A stretch of 64,000 nt of DNA, from assembly GCA_015243575.1 (NCBI GenBank), contig CP042469.1, positions 2,756,929-2,820,928 of the forward strand. Reading direction: 5' to 3'. The position numbers were made by a program, and so were the translations under genes. Shown here one piece after another: positions 41,925-50,361 of this stretch. Origin of the DNA: Clostridiales bacterium. Lineage in GTDB: Bacteria; Bacillota; Clostridia; Peptostreptococcales; Anaerovoracaceae. Each line of letters begins with the position of its first letter. The first letter of the stretch is position 1. The notes below the pieces were generated by a model, which made no database searches, was not told where the DNA came from, and saw only the letters and a program-made list of their open reading frames with translations.

Positions 41925-43067
41925 ATTAAAGAAGATAAGTTTATATTAAAATCAAAGGTTTATTTCAATAATCAGTCCATCCAGCTCCTGGAACAGATCT
42001 CCGGAACAAAAGCGTTTATCGTATCGGACGGCATCATGGATAAGCTGGGTTATCTTCAGAAAGCAGTGGATTTTCTTAGCAATGCAGGAATCAGCTCTGT
42101 AGTTTTTACAGATGTTCACCCAGATCCTGATGTTAAGGTCATTGCCGACGGCATGAAGCTTTATAAAGACAGCGGTGCTGACGTTTTGGTAGCGCTGGGC
42201 GGCGGGTCCGTCATCGATACGGCAAAAGGGATTCTATATTTTGCCTCTAAGCTTGTTGAAACGGAAGGCAAGAATTTTAGAAAGCCGCTTTTTATAGCCA
42301 TTCCTTCAACGAGCGGTACAGGTTCTGAAGTAACAAACTTCTCTGTCATTACAGGAGAGGATGGAAAAGTTTGTATCGTAGATGAATTCATTGCACCCGA
42401 TATGGCAATTCTGGATTCTACGTGCATTCAGCATGTTCCTCAGCGCGTGGTGGTGGATACAGGGATTGATGTATTGGTTCACTCAATCGAAGCTTTTGTT
42501 TCCAAGGATGCTACCGATTTTACCGATGCTCTTGCAGAAAAATCAATTAAATTGATCTTTGAAAATTTAGAGCTTATTTATAAGGATATTAATAATGCCG
42601 ATGCAAGAGACCGTGTTTTGAATGCCTCCTGCCTAGCTGGAATGGCCTTCACCAATGCGGGCCTGGGCATCAACCATAGCTTGGCCCATGCTGTAGGCGG
42701 CACTTTCCACATTCCCCATGGCCGCTCCAACGCAATGATGCTCACTGCCGTTATGGAATATAACGCTGATTTGGCCGGTACCGCGAACGGATATGCAGCG
42801 GAACGATACGCTAAGCTTGCTGAGATGCTGCAGCTTCCTGCCAGAACAAAACGCGAAGGCTGTGTCAGCTTGATCAGAGCTGTAACTCGTCTGAAAAGTG
42901 TTTTGGGAATCGAAGATCATTTGAGTGCTCTTGGTATCGACAAGACTGCATTCGAAAATGCTCTTGAATCTATGGCAGAAGCTGCAATGGCGGATCGCTG
43001 TACTCCTACAAATCCAAGGCAGCCTTCAAAAGAAGATATCATTTCAATTTATAAGAAATGCTATTGA
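41925..43067 (+). CDS. Iron-containing alcohol dehydrogenase (EutG/PduQ-like), apparent AUU start
   Basis: The first ATG in frame is at 42036, but the family N-terminus (FILKSKVYFNNQSIQLLEQI, then AFIVSDGIMD) is encoded upstream of it. The frame is open back to a stop at 41910, with no ATG, GTG or TTG; AGGAGGG at 41911-41917 sits seven bases before ATT at 41925, giving 380 residues, the normal family length. Marks include VLVALGGGSVIDTAKGI (NAD site), STSGTGSEVT and the Fe ligands in HSLAHAVGGTFHIPHGRSNA. It would reduce acetaldehyde to ethanol and recycle NAD+. No C-terminal targeting helix is obvious. Confidence 0.85.
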   Translation: MKEDKFILKSKVYFNNQSIQLLEQISGTKAFIVSDGIMDKLGYLQKAVDFLSNAGISSVVFTDVHPDPDVKVIADGMKLYKDSGADVLVALGGGSVIDTAKGILYFASKLVETEGKNFRKPLFIAIPSTSGTGSEVTNFSVITGEDGKVCIVDEFIAPDMAILDSTCIQHVPQRVVVDTGIDVLVHSIEAFVSKDATDFTDALAEKSIKLIFENLELIYKDINNADARDRVLNASCLAGMAFTNAGLGINHSLAHAVGGTFHIPHGRSNAMMLTAVMEYNADLAGTANGYAAERYAKLAEMLQLPARTKREGCVSLIRAVTRLKSVLGIEDHLSALGIDKTAFENALESMAEAAMADRCTPTNPRQPSKEDIISIYKKCY

Positions 43068-43201
43068 AAAACATCATTGTGGAAATATCATACTGTTCAT
43101 ACAATCCAATCGGAAACCCCGCAGAGCAATGAGTCCGACGCGGGGTTTTTCCATTTTACAAGCTGTTTACTTTTACGACATTTTATATTACAATATTAAC
43201 T

Positions 43202-44410
43202 ATGAAAACACAAAATAACCCACTGAAAAACTTAATAGCTTCGAATTTATATGCCCGATACAGCGGGATACTTTCTCTGTCTGATATTGCGCTTTTTCTT
43301 GCTGATACCAGCGGCGAAATTCTCCTTGAGTTCATACCTTCTCCTGATTTCTGCACGAAGGTATGTATGGAAAGAGGCGGACGGGTATGTCCTGATTATA
43401 GCAGCAGATTTCAACCCGGCGGTGAAGGAAGCTTTGTATGCAGGCACGGACTGGAGAACATTCTAATTCCAATAAAAATAGAGGATGAGATTTTAGGTTA
43501 TATCGGCGGTATGCAGGTTTATCTGCCGGAAACAGAATATCAAAAATATATGATTGATGTTCAATCCCTTCAAGATGAAAAGAGCGCTGAGCTAGAATTC
43601 ATTGCAAAAGCGATATCATCCCTGAAGACAATAGAACAGAATAAAATCAGTATCCACGAGCAACTGTGCGGACATATTGCAAAGAATATATCTCTTGACC
43701 TTACAGAATCCGTCAACAATACAGATTCCGATGTGGCAAGATTGTCTATTGAAAAGGAAATTCTCGAGAAGAAGATCATTGATTTGGAAGCAAAAAATAT
43801 GTCTCTTGTAATCAATCCGCATTTTCTATTTAATACGCTGAATTGCATTGCACGTATTGCGTATTTTGAGCATTCCCATACAACAGAAGAGCTTATTTAC
43901 TGTCTCTCAGACCTGCTTCGATATAATTTGAAGCAGGACGACCAGCTTCATACCATTGGATCTGAGATTGACAATATAGAAAAATATCTCTATATCCAAA
44001 AGGTTCGCTTTAAGAACCGCTTGGAATATGACATTGATATTCCGGATAAAATAAGATCCTATCGGATCCCGAACATGGTGATTCAGCCCATTGTTGAGAA
44101 TGCTCTGATTCATGGTATTACACCAAAGAGAGACGGGGGCAAAATCAGCATCTTTGCCGAAGAGCAGAAGAATGGTATTGTGATTTCCATTTTGGATAAC
44201 GGCAACGGATTTTCAAAGGAAATACTTGATAAAATCAGAAATTCTGAAAAAGTACAGCAAACGGAAAACAAATCTGGCCTTGGAATTTGGAGTACAGACA
44301 ACCGTTTGAAACGGTATTATGGAGACGGATACGGCCTGGAGATTGTAAAATCCGACTATAGCGGCAGTACCGTAACCATCACAATACCCACCCAATCTAA
44401 CGGGAGGTGA
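43202..44410 (+). CDS. PocR-domain sensor histidine kinase, LytS/YesM type
   Basis: A 402-residue soluble kinase. Residues about 25-155 form a PocR ligand-binding domain, with the cysteine-rich FCTKVCMERGGRVCP and VCRHGLENILIPI; PocR domains occur in regulators of diol and amine compartment operons. A coiled segment (about 175-200) leads to the His_kinase fold with the phosphoacceptor in INPHFLFNTLNCIARIAYFE and the ATP site NALIHGITPKRDGG, SILDNGNGFS. Its stop overlaps the candidate GTG of the next gene and lies 5 bases before its preferred TTG start. Confidence 0.88.
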   Translation: MKTQNNPLKNLIASNLYARYSGILSLSDIALFLADTSGEILLEFIPSPDFCTKVCMERGGRVCPDYSSRFQPGGEGSFVCRHGLENILIPIKIEDEILGYIGGMQVYLPETEYQKYMIDVQSLQDEKSAELEFIAKAISSLKTIEQNKISIHEQLCGHIAKNISLDLTESVNNTDSDVARLSIEKEILEKKIIDLEAKNMSLVINPHFLFNTLNCIARIAYFEHSHTTEELIYCLSDLLRYNLKQDDQLHTIGSEIDNIEKYLYIQKVRFKNRLEYDIDIPDKIRSYRIPNMVIQPIVENALIHGITPKRDGGKISIFAEEQKNGIVISILDNGNGFSKEILDKIRNSEKVQQTENKSGLGIWSTDNRLKRYYGDGYGLEIVKSDYSGSTVTITIPTQSNGR

Positions 44411-44415
44411 CAGTT

Positions 44416-45186
44416 TTGAGCGTGGTCTTAATCGTAGAAGATGAACTGCTTGAACAAGATTTTCTAAGATCGGTCGTACTGGATGAGCTTCTCCCAGAAG
44501 ATACCTTGCTAACTTGCGAAAGCGGTGTGGAAGCGATCAACCTTGCGAAAGAACACCGACCTGACATTATCATCATGGATGTACGAATTCCCGAGTTGGA
44601 CGGCATCTCTGCAATCGAGGAAATCAGAAAATTTCTGCCCAATGCATGCATTTCCGTTCTATCCGCATATTCGGATTTTTCCTATGCGCAAAAAGCAGTA
44701 AGCCTCAGAGTTTTTGAATATCTTCTAAAACCAATTAAGCCTACTGATTTTAAGGATGTATTCTGCCGTATGATGGGCACTGTCAGTACAAGTGAGGTTC
44801 AGCCAGAGCTCAAGCAGGAAGAAAAAACAACAGAAGTGAAGCCGGAGCGGCAATATTTTATAGAGGAATCCTTAAAGTTTATCAAAGAGCATTTCAGAGA
44901 GAGGCTTACCCTGGAAACGGTAGCTTCCAAGGTTTTCGTCAACCCAAAATACTTTAGCCATGTCTTTAAACGTGAAATGGGTGTCGCCTTTACAGAATAT
45001 GTGATTGGGCTGAAAATAGAATATGCCTGCAAGCTGCTGGAAACCACCAACTATCATGCTTACCGAATTTCCATAGAATGCGGCTTTTCTGATCCGTCTT
45101 ACTTCAATCGAGTATTTTGTGCACAAATGAACATGACTCCGCAGACGTACAGAAAATATGTTGGTTCCCTGAAGTCAGGTCACTAA
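44416..45186 (+). CDS. AraC-type response regulator (YesN family)
   Basis: About 256 residues from TTG at 44416 (SVVLIVEDELLEQ), with GGGAGG eight bases upstream; a GTG at 44407 lies inside that site. The receiver (1-120) has VEDE, the phosphoacceptor Asp in IIIMDVRIPELDG and Lys in YLLKPIKP. The AraC DNA-binding domain spans about 155-256 with two helix-turn-helix units (LTLETVASKVFVNPKYFSHV and CGFSDPSYFNRVF). It is co-transcribed with the PocR kinase. The likely target is the choline compartment operon or the neighbouring dehydrogenase. Confidence 0.9.
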   Translation: MSVVLIVEDELLEQDFLRSVVLDELLPEDTLLTCESGVEAINLAKEHRPDIIIMDVRIPELDGISAIEEIRKFLPNACISVLSAYSDFSYAQKAVSLRVFEYLLKPIKPTDFKDVFCRMMGTVSTSEVQPELKQEEKTTEVKPERQYFIEESLKFIKEHFRERLTLETVASKVFVNPKYFSHVFKREMGVAFTEYVIGLKIEYACKLLETTNYHAYRISIECGFSDPSYFNRVFCAQMNMTPQTYRKYVGSLKSGH

Positions 45187-45246
45187 CCGAAAAGTATGAT
45201 TGATATGATTGATATGAATGAAGATAGATATAGTACGATGTAAATC

Positions 45247-45277
45247 AAAAGACTTGAATGCAATCTTCAAGTCTTTT
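45247..45277 (+). terminator. Bidirectional terminator between the response regulator and TetR genes
   Basis: AAAAGACTTGAA / TTCAAGTCTTTT arms with a 7-base loop; T run on both strands. It separates the convergent transcripts. Confidence 0.92.
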
Positions 45278-45292
45278 TCATTTTTATTTAGC

Positions 45293-45886
45293 TTATTTCA
45301 TAAGACGTTCAAAGATTAGTTCAAATATAAATTCCTTCACTTCCTCGCTTTCCCTAATCTCCCCATCTGAAATTTTATTTGCAAAGTTTAACGTTGCATT
45401 TATAATGTGCTGCCAGATGTTAACGTATCCGATGATTTGATACGCGGAATCAAACATTTTTCGGCCTTCCATAAGCTCTCTATATTTGACATACGTGCCC
45501 AGCCCCGCCTCTTCCGTCGCAGTGTGCACTTTATAATCGTACAGCGCTGACCGGAAGAATGAAGCGTAATACTTTGTCTCTAAGGGACGCTCCAACCAGA
45601 AGTCCAGATATGTCCTCCAAATTTCCCAAGCTATCATTCTCTCATCAGGATGATCAAAAAGCTCACGTCTTATTCCAGAAAGGGCTTCCGCCTTTGCTTT
45701 GTCAATTATCATAAAAGCGTTTGAGAGTAAATCCTTGATTGTACCGAAATGGAAGAATATCGTACCCTCAGCAATACTGCAAGACTTTGCGATCTTTCGC
45801 GTTGTAACAGCACTGATCCCTTCCTGTGCACCAATTTCAATGGCTGCCCTAATGATTTTTTCCCGGGTGATCTCCCTGTTTCTCAT
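45293..45886 (-). CDS. TetR-family transcriptional regulator
   Basis: A 197-residue repressor. The helix-turn-helix lies at about 10-55 (REKIIRAAIEIGAQEGISAV then TTRKIAKSCSIAEGTIFFHF), typical of TetR proteins. The C-terminal ligand-binding helices are not recognisable as a known subgroup. It is alone on its transcript and convergent with the two-component genes. Its own promoter would lie in the stretch 45887-46050, where TGTC/GACA half-sites are seen. Confidence 0.9.
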   Translation of the reverse strand: MRNREITREKIIRAAIEIGAQEGISAVTTRKIAKSCSIAEGTIFFHFGTIKDLLSNAFMIIDKAKAEALSGIRRELFDHPDERMIAWEIWRTYLDFWLERPLETKYYASFFRSALYDYKVHTATEEAGLGTYVKYRELMEGRKMFDSAYQIIGYVNIWQHIINATLNFANKISDGEIRESEEVKEFIFELIFERLMK

Positions 45887-46062
45887 CTAAACTTTACCTC
45901 CCTGCAGACGAGTCATATGTCACTGAACGACACTGTTTTCGAATAAAACCATAATGATATTGAAAACAATACGATAATAGTAGAATTGCATAAAGGATGA
46001 AGAAAATCAATACGTTGGCGTATTTTTCCATATAATTCCTATTCGAATAGTTCCATTAAAGT

Positions 46063-46107
46063 CCTTTTTATCTGTGGAGAAATGTCCATTCTCCGCAGAT
46101 AAAAAGG
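46063..46107. other. Strong 19 bp-arm stem-loop
   Basis: CCTTTTTATCTGTGGAGAA pairs with TTCTCCGCAGATAAAAAGG except for one T-G position, around a 7-base loop. It stands alone between tetR and the cut terminator, without a T run after it on either strand. Confidence 0.6.
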
Positions 46108-46142
46108 CTCTCTATTAAATATTTGGGGTACATCCAAAAAGA

Positions 46143-46166
46143 GCAGGCGACATCATTGCCGCCTGC
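46143..46166 (-). terminator. Terminator of the choline-utilisation operon
   Basis: GCAGGCG / CGCCTGC arms with a 10-base loop; U5 on the minus strand and T7 on the plus strand. It lies 90 bases after the last BMC-H stop. Confidence 0.92.
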
Positions 46167-46256
46167 CCTTTTTTTAATGATCGCTTGATGTCCCCGGGGA
46201 CACCCTGCCGAAACGATTCCATTGAAAGGCCTTTTCAACTGGATCAGTTTTCGTTA

Positions 46257-46553
46257 CTATTTTACGTCTTTTCCAGCGTTTCCTGCAGGAAGAATGCTTT
46301 CTACTTCTGCGTGTGGTCTTGGAATTACGTGAACGGAGATCAGTTCTCCAACTCTCTGAGCAGCAGCAGCACCGGCATCGGTAGCAGCTTTAACAGCTCC
46401 AACATCTCCTCTAACCATTACAGTTACAAGACCTCCGCCAACGTGCTCTTTACCAACAAGGTATACGTTAGCAGCCTTTACCATAGCGTCAGCAGCTTCG
46501 ATGGATCCTACGAGACCTTTTGTTTCGATCATTCCTAATGCATCATATTTCAT
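46257..46553 (-). CDS. BMC-H hexameric shell protein
   Basis: A 98-residue single BMC domain ([54 protein letters not shown]). It differs from the EutM at 3400-3690 at few positions, suggesting recent duplication or exchange between the two loci. It is the last gene of the choline operon, 19 bases after pduL, with AGGAGG upstream. Confidence 0.95.
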   Translation of the reverse strand: MKYDALGMIETKGLVGSIEAADAMVKAANVYLVGKEHVGGGLVTVMVRGDVGAVKAATDAGAAAAQRVGELISVHVIPRPHAEVESILPAGNAGKDVK

Positions 46554-46572
46554 TTCAAATTCCTCCTATTGA

Positions 46573-47229
46573 TTATTTGATAATTTTAATTTTTGATAAC
46601 GAATTAATACTCATTGCATTTGCCTCTTCGTTGTCGATATGACACTCAAGAGCAGATGTCTTTGTGGCTCTTACGGCTACATTTCCGTAGATTCCACCTC
46701 TGGGACCTTCGACCTGAATGGAAACGGTCTGTCCGTCTGCAACTCCAATCCGCTGCGCATCCTCAGGTGTCATATGAATGTGTCTTTGCGCTACGATGAG
46801 TCCTTCGGCGGTCTGAACCGAACCCTTCGGTCCGATGATGGTGATTCCCGGTGTTCCCTGGAGATCTGCAGAGAGTCTTGCGGGAGCTTTTGCTCCAAGC
46901 TTGAAGCAGTCACCGGCCAGAATCTCAATCTGTGTCTTGCTTCTGACTGGTCCGAGAATCCTCACATTTTCAATGGCGCCCTTCGGTCCGCAAATGGTTA
47001 CGGTTTCCTTGCAGGCGTACTGTCCTGGCTGGGAGAGATCTTTGATCTTTGTCATTTGATAACCCTCTCCAAACAGCAGGTCTTGATCTGTCTGAGATAG
47101 ATGAAGGTGCCGGTTTGATATTCCCACAGGGACGATGGATGGGTCCTCCGCCGCTGCTTCCGGTGCGGAGAGAGTTGTCTGTACCGCTTCCATGAAGAGT
47201 TTCAGCAGATTTTCATAATTGTTTTCCAT
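46573..47229 (-). CDS. pduL: Phosphate acyltransferase PduL
   Basis: A 218-residue stand-alone phosphotransacylase that converts acetyl-CoA to acetyl phosphate and releases CoA inside the compartment. The metal-binding histidines lie in VPVGISNRHLHLS and LIVAQRHIHMTP; other marks are KDLSQPGQYACKET, RILGPVRSKTQIEIL and the C-terminal CHIDNEEANA. The N-terminal helix (YENLLKLFMEAVQTTL) resembles an encapsulation peptide. The stop of the aldehyde dehydrogenase gene abuts its start. A second copy is fused to EutT in the other locus. Confidence 0.95.
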   Translation of the reverse strand: MENNYENLLKLFMEAVQTTLSAPEAAAEDPSIVPVGISNRHLHLSQTDQDLLFGEGYQMTKIKDLSQPGQYACKETVTICGPKGAIENVRILGPVRSKTQIEILAGDCFKLGAKAPARLSADLQGTPGITIIGPKGSVQTAEGLIVAQRHIHMTPEDAQRIGVADGQTVSIQVEGPRGGIYGNVAVRATKTSALECHIDNEEANAMSINSLSKIKIIK

Positions 47230-48792
47230 CTAGTTTCCCCCCTTCATCGCATCAACCAAGTCATTGATCAGCTTGAGAAGCTGCTCTTTGTCAGTGTCAT
47301 TAATGGTTGATGTGTATGAAGGACTGGATCCCTGACTGCAGCTCTGGCTGGACTGACTGGCTGCGGAACAGCTTCCTGTATATTGCACTGCCGCTCCTGT
47401 CAGTTCAGGATAATTAAAAGATGGATCAGAAGCTAATGAACCGCAATCTTTGATTCCGTAAGCCACTCTCTTGATGTTGATCAAGTGAAGCGGGCTGACG
47501 TTTTCCGATACGGAGCTTCCTCCCCATGTTCCGCATCCCAGTGTGAAGGATGGCAGAAGTCCTGTACTTGCTCCGACTGCCCCCTGTGTGCTACCTGTGT
47601 TAACCAGGATACGCGCAGCAGGCTTTCTGGTAAATTTCATCACCATATCTCTGTCTTCCGTATGAATACTCATACTGTGTCCGATCCCGTTCTGAAGCAG
47701 TTTGATGCAAAGCTCGCATGCTTCTTCCCAGTCCCTTACTGTATAAAACGCCAGTACAGAAGTCAGTTTTTCATAAGAGAGCGGATCTTCCGGTCCGACA
47801 CCCTTCTGTTCCCCGATGAGAACCTTGATCTCATCCGGTACGGAGAATCCTGCTGCAGATGCAATCACCTGCGGGGATCTTCCTACAAATTTTGCATTCA
47901 TCGCATGACCGTTCTTGAAAAGCAGGCCGCAGACCTTCTTTGTTTCTTCTGCCGTCATGAAATAAGCGCCTTGCTTTTTGAACTCAGCTACCACCTGGTC
48001 TCTTTTGCATTCCTCAACGATGACGGACTGCTCTGATGCACAGATCGTTCCGTAGTCAAAGGTTTTGCTTGCCAGAATGTTGCTGACTGCCTTTGGAATG
48101 TCAGCCGTTTTTTCTATGTAGGCCGGGCAATTTCCTGCTCCTACACCCAGCGCCGGTTTTCCTGCGCTGTATGAGGCTTTGACCATTCCGGGGCCTCCGG
48201 TTGCGATGATCATTTTCACTTCTTTGCTATGCATCAGTTCATTGGTTGCTTCCATGGTTGGCATTGAGATGCATCCGATGATGTTTGCCGGCGCACCTGC
48301 TGCAACCGCTGCTTCATGCATCAGTCTTGCTGCCTGCATGGTGCATTTTGCCGCTGATGGGTGGGGCGAGAATACAATTGAGTTTCTCGACTTCACCGCA
48401 ATCATTGCTTTAAAGATAGCAGTTGATGTTGGATTGGTGGAAGGCACAATTCCCATAATCAATCCCATGGGCTCTGCGATATCCATAACCTGTGTATTGA
48501 TATCTTCTTTAATAACACCAATGGTTTTCATTTCCTTGATGGCATCATATAAAACAACAGAAGCCACATGGTTCTTATAGGTTTTATCAGCCACTTTGCC
48601 AAATCCAGTTTCTTCAACGGCCATCTTGGCCAGACTTACCGCATTTTCCCTTGCAACTTTCACCATATTTTTTAGTATCGCATCGATTTTTTCTTCGGAA
48701 TAGTCTGCAATCTGGTCTGCTGCAATTTTGCCCAGGCGCGCAAGATTTCTTACTTCCTGAACTGAGCGTAAGTCATAATCGTAATTTTCCAA
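47230..48792 (-). CDS. CoA-acylating aldehyde dehydrogenase of the choline compartment
   Basis: A 520-residue EutE-type enzyme that turns the acetaldehyde from CutC into acetyl-CoA. The catalytic cysteine is Cys251 in FDYGTICASEQSVIV. Other marks are IVPSTNPTSTAIFKAM, IVFSPHPSAAKC and IIATGGPGMVKASYSAGKP. A Ser/Gln/Cys-rich linker (about 465-490) leads to a C-terminal amphipathic helix (DKEQLLKLINDLVDAM), the probable encapsulation peptide. It is the enzyme expected to be active, in contrast to the paralogue at 59103-60590. Confidence 0.95.
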   Translation of the reverse strand: MENYDYDLRSVQEVRNLARLGKIAADQIADYSEEKIDAILKNMVKVARENAVSLAKMAVEETGFGKVADKTYKNHVASVVLYDAIKEMKTIGVIKEDINTQVMDIAEPMGLIMGIVPSTNPTSTAIFKAMIAVKSRNSIVFSPHPSAAKCTMQAARLMHEAAVAAGAPANIIGCISMPTMEATNELMHSKEVKMIIATGGPGMVKASYSAGKPALGVGAGNCPAYIEKTADIPKAVSNILASKTFDYGTICASEQSVIVEECKRDQVVAEFKKQGAYFMTAEETKKVCGLLFKNGHAMNAKFVGRSPQVIASAAGFSVPDEIKVLIGEQKGVGPEDPLSYEKLTSVLAFYTVRDWEEACELCIKLLQNGIGHSMSIHTEDRDMVMKFTRKPAARILVNTGSTQGAVGASTGLLPSFTLGCGTWGGSSVSENVSPLHLINIKRVAYGIKDCGSLASDPSFNYPELTGAAVQYTGSCSAASQSSQSCSQGSSPSYTSTINDTDKEQLLKLINDLVDAMKGGN

Positions 48793-48848
48793 GTTGTGAT
48801 TCCTCCTTTCCTTGTCTCCTCAAGTCATCCAGTCAAAATTCATTTTCC

Positions 48849-48873
48849 GGAAGTGCTGATTACAAGCGCTTCC
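48849..48873 (-). other. Intercistronic stem-loop before the aldehyde dehydrogenase gene
   Basis: GGAAG.GCT / AGC.CTTCC arms, no U run. It lies in the 99-base gap between the SAP-tailed shell gene and the dehydrogenase gene. Confidence 0.4.
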
Positions 48874-48891
48874 TTCGTCATTCTCTATTGT

Positions 48892-49587
48892 TTATTTCTG
48901 ACCGTAATATTTGTTAAATTCAGCAAGGATCATCTGTTTGTCGGCTTTGGATATCATTCTTCCGGCAATACCGAAGTCCTTGTACTGGCGAGCCAGATTT
49001 CGCAGTTTTACGACTTTCATGCCGTTTAGGACTGCAATTGCTCCCTCAAGCCCTTTTTCCAGGACGATTTTATCAACGGTCTCCTTGTCAAGCTCACCCG
49101 GGTCTTCCGTCAGGGTTTGATCTGCAGTATTTGCCTCCGTATCAACCAGAACCGTTTTCTTCGTTACAGCCTCTGGTACCTCAGGAAGTTCCTCCTTATT
49201 TACCATTTCTGGTGCAACGGTTTGTTTCACTTCCTCTGCCTTTTCCAGCAGAGGTGCGATCGGTGTAACGGGATCTGCAGCGGGTTTCTGGTTCTCACTC
49301 TGTTCCGGCTTTTCGGCCGAAACAATGATGCCCTCCAGTTCCTGATGGGGACGTGGAATCACGTGTTCCGAAATCAATAAGGTGCTGTTCAGTTTTCTGA
49401 TTGCAGCCGCTCCTGCTTCCACAGAAGCTTTGACTGCGCCGACATCACCGGTTACAGCGATGGTCACCAATCCTCCGCCTACAAGGGTCTTCTCAACAAG
49501 ACTGACCTCTGCGGCTTTCAGCATGGCATCGGCACTTTCGATTGCTGCGATTAGACCTTTTGTTTCTATCAAGCCAAGTGCCTGCAT
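48892..49587 (-). CDS. BMC shell protein with long linker and SAP-like C-terminal domain
   Basis: A 231-residue protein. Residues 1-90 are a BMC domain ([54 protein letters not shown]). Residues about 92-175 are an acidic, Pro/Glu/Thr-rich linker. The last about 50 residues (LNGMKVVKLRNLARQYKD, then FGIAGRMISKADKQMILAEF) fit the two-helix SAP/Rho-N pattern that binds nucleic acids. EutK of enteric bacteria also carries a nucleic-acid-binding-type tail on a BMC domain, but of a different fold. It could recruit RNA or protein to the compartment; this is inferred. Confidence 0.85.
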   Translation of the reverse strand: MQALGLIETKGLIAAIESADAMLKAAEVSLVEKTLVGGGLVTIAVTGDVGAVKASVEAGAAAIRKLNSTLLISEHVIPRPHQELEGIIVSAEKPEQSENQKPAADPVTPIAPLLEKAEEVKQTVAPEMVNKEELPEVPEAVTKKTVLVDTEANTADQTLTEDPGELDKETVDKIVLEKGLEGAIAVLNGMKVVKLRNLARQYKDFGIAGRMISKADKQMILAEFNKYYGQK

Positions 49588-49617
49588 TTCTTATCCTCCT
49601 TACTCTGATTCGGCATT

Positions 49618-50268
49618 CTAATAGGTTGCGTAGAATGCTTTCATCTTGTTGGGAGATCCAAAGGTCACCTTTGCTCCCTTGGGGAAGAATACTGAATCTC
49701 CAGGGCCTGCCGTGTAAACCTTTCCGTCTACTCCCACCGTCAGAGTCCCTTCCACAACGTGGTACAGTTCCTGACAAGCGCATTCCCAGTCGAAGTTGCA
49801 GGTCTCGATGGTGATGAAGCCTGCATTCATGGAGCAGCCATCATCGGCATTGATGATTTCCTGATAGAAAACCTTGTCTCCAGGGTTTCCAGTGTCAAGA
49901 GCCTCATACTTTACCGAAGCACCGCGGACGATTTTCAGTCCGCTGCTGTCGCGTTCCGCAACATAAGGCAATTCAGGCTGGCCTTCAAAGACGCCTTGCA
50001 GCAGTCCCTTCTCCATCATCAATTTCAGTACGTTGTAAATCATGTTGCTATCGATTTCGCCGCCAGCGGCTTTCACCGCTTCAGTTGCCGCTTCACAGCA
50101 TACGGCTGCTGGAGCCGCTGCAGGAGCTTCGGTAGAAAGTTCAATACCAGCTGATTTTGCAGCATCCTTTGCAGAGGGTGTGACGATGGTGTCACAATCT
50201 ATGTAAAGTACTTTCTTTCCTTGCTTTATCACAGCTTCAACATCTTTAGCACAAATCAATTTTTTCAT
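49618..50268 (-). CDS. eutQ: EutQ-like cupin protein
   Basis: A 216-residue protein from ATG at 50268 (MKKLICAKDVEAVIK), with AGGAGG seven bases upstream. The C-terminal half is a cupin barrel (FITIETCNFDWECACQELYH, then VVEGTLTVGVDGKVYTAGPG and FFPKGAKVTFGSPNKM). Some EutQ proteins have acetate-kinase activity and link acetyl phosphate to ATP; whether this one does is not known. The N-terminal part ends in an Ala-rich linker. It lies between a shell gene and the PduT-like gene. Confidence 0.9.
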   Translation of the reverse strand: MKKLICAKDVEAVIKQGKKVLYIDCDTIVTPSAKDAAKSAGIELSTEAPAAAPAAVCCEAATEAVKAAGGEIDSNMIYNVLKLMMEKGLLQGVFEGQPELPYVAERDSSGLKIVRGASVKYEALDTGNPGDKVFYQEIINADDGCSMNAGFITIETCNFDWECACQELYHVVEGTLTVGVDGKVYTAGPGDSVFFPKGAKVTFGSPNKMKAFYATY

Positions 50269-50361
50269 GATTTCACCTCCTTTCACATTCTTAGCAAATT
50301 TGGAATCATACTACTATTTATTAAAATTTCTATTAGTACGCGATAGAAACCTGCTCGCCTT

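Larger units (their letters stand above)
45887..46256. other. Gap between tetR and the end of the cut operon
   Basis: No gene is seen. It holds the tetR promoter region (AT-rich, 45900-46000), a strong perfect hairpin at 46063-46107 and the cut operon terminator at 46143-46166. Confidence 0.5.

Noticed and set aside
42036-43067. Alcohol dehydrogenase starting at the first ATG
   Set aside because: This would remove about 37 conserved N-terminal residues; the ribosome site is 110 bases further upstream.
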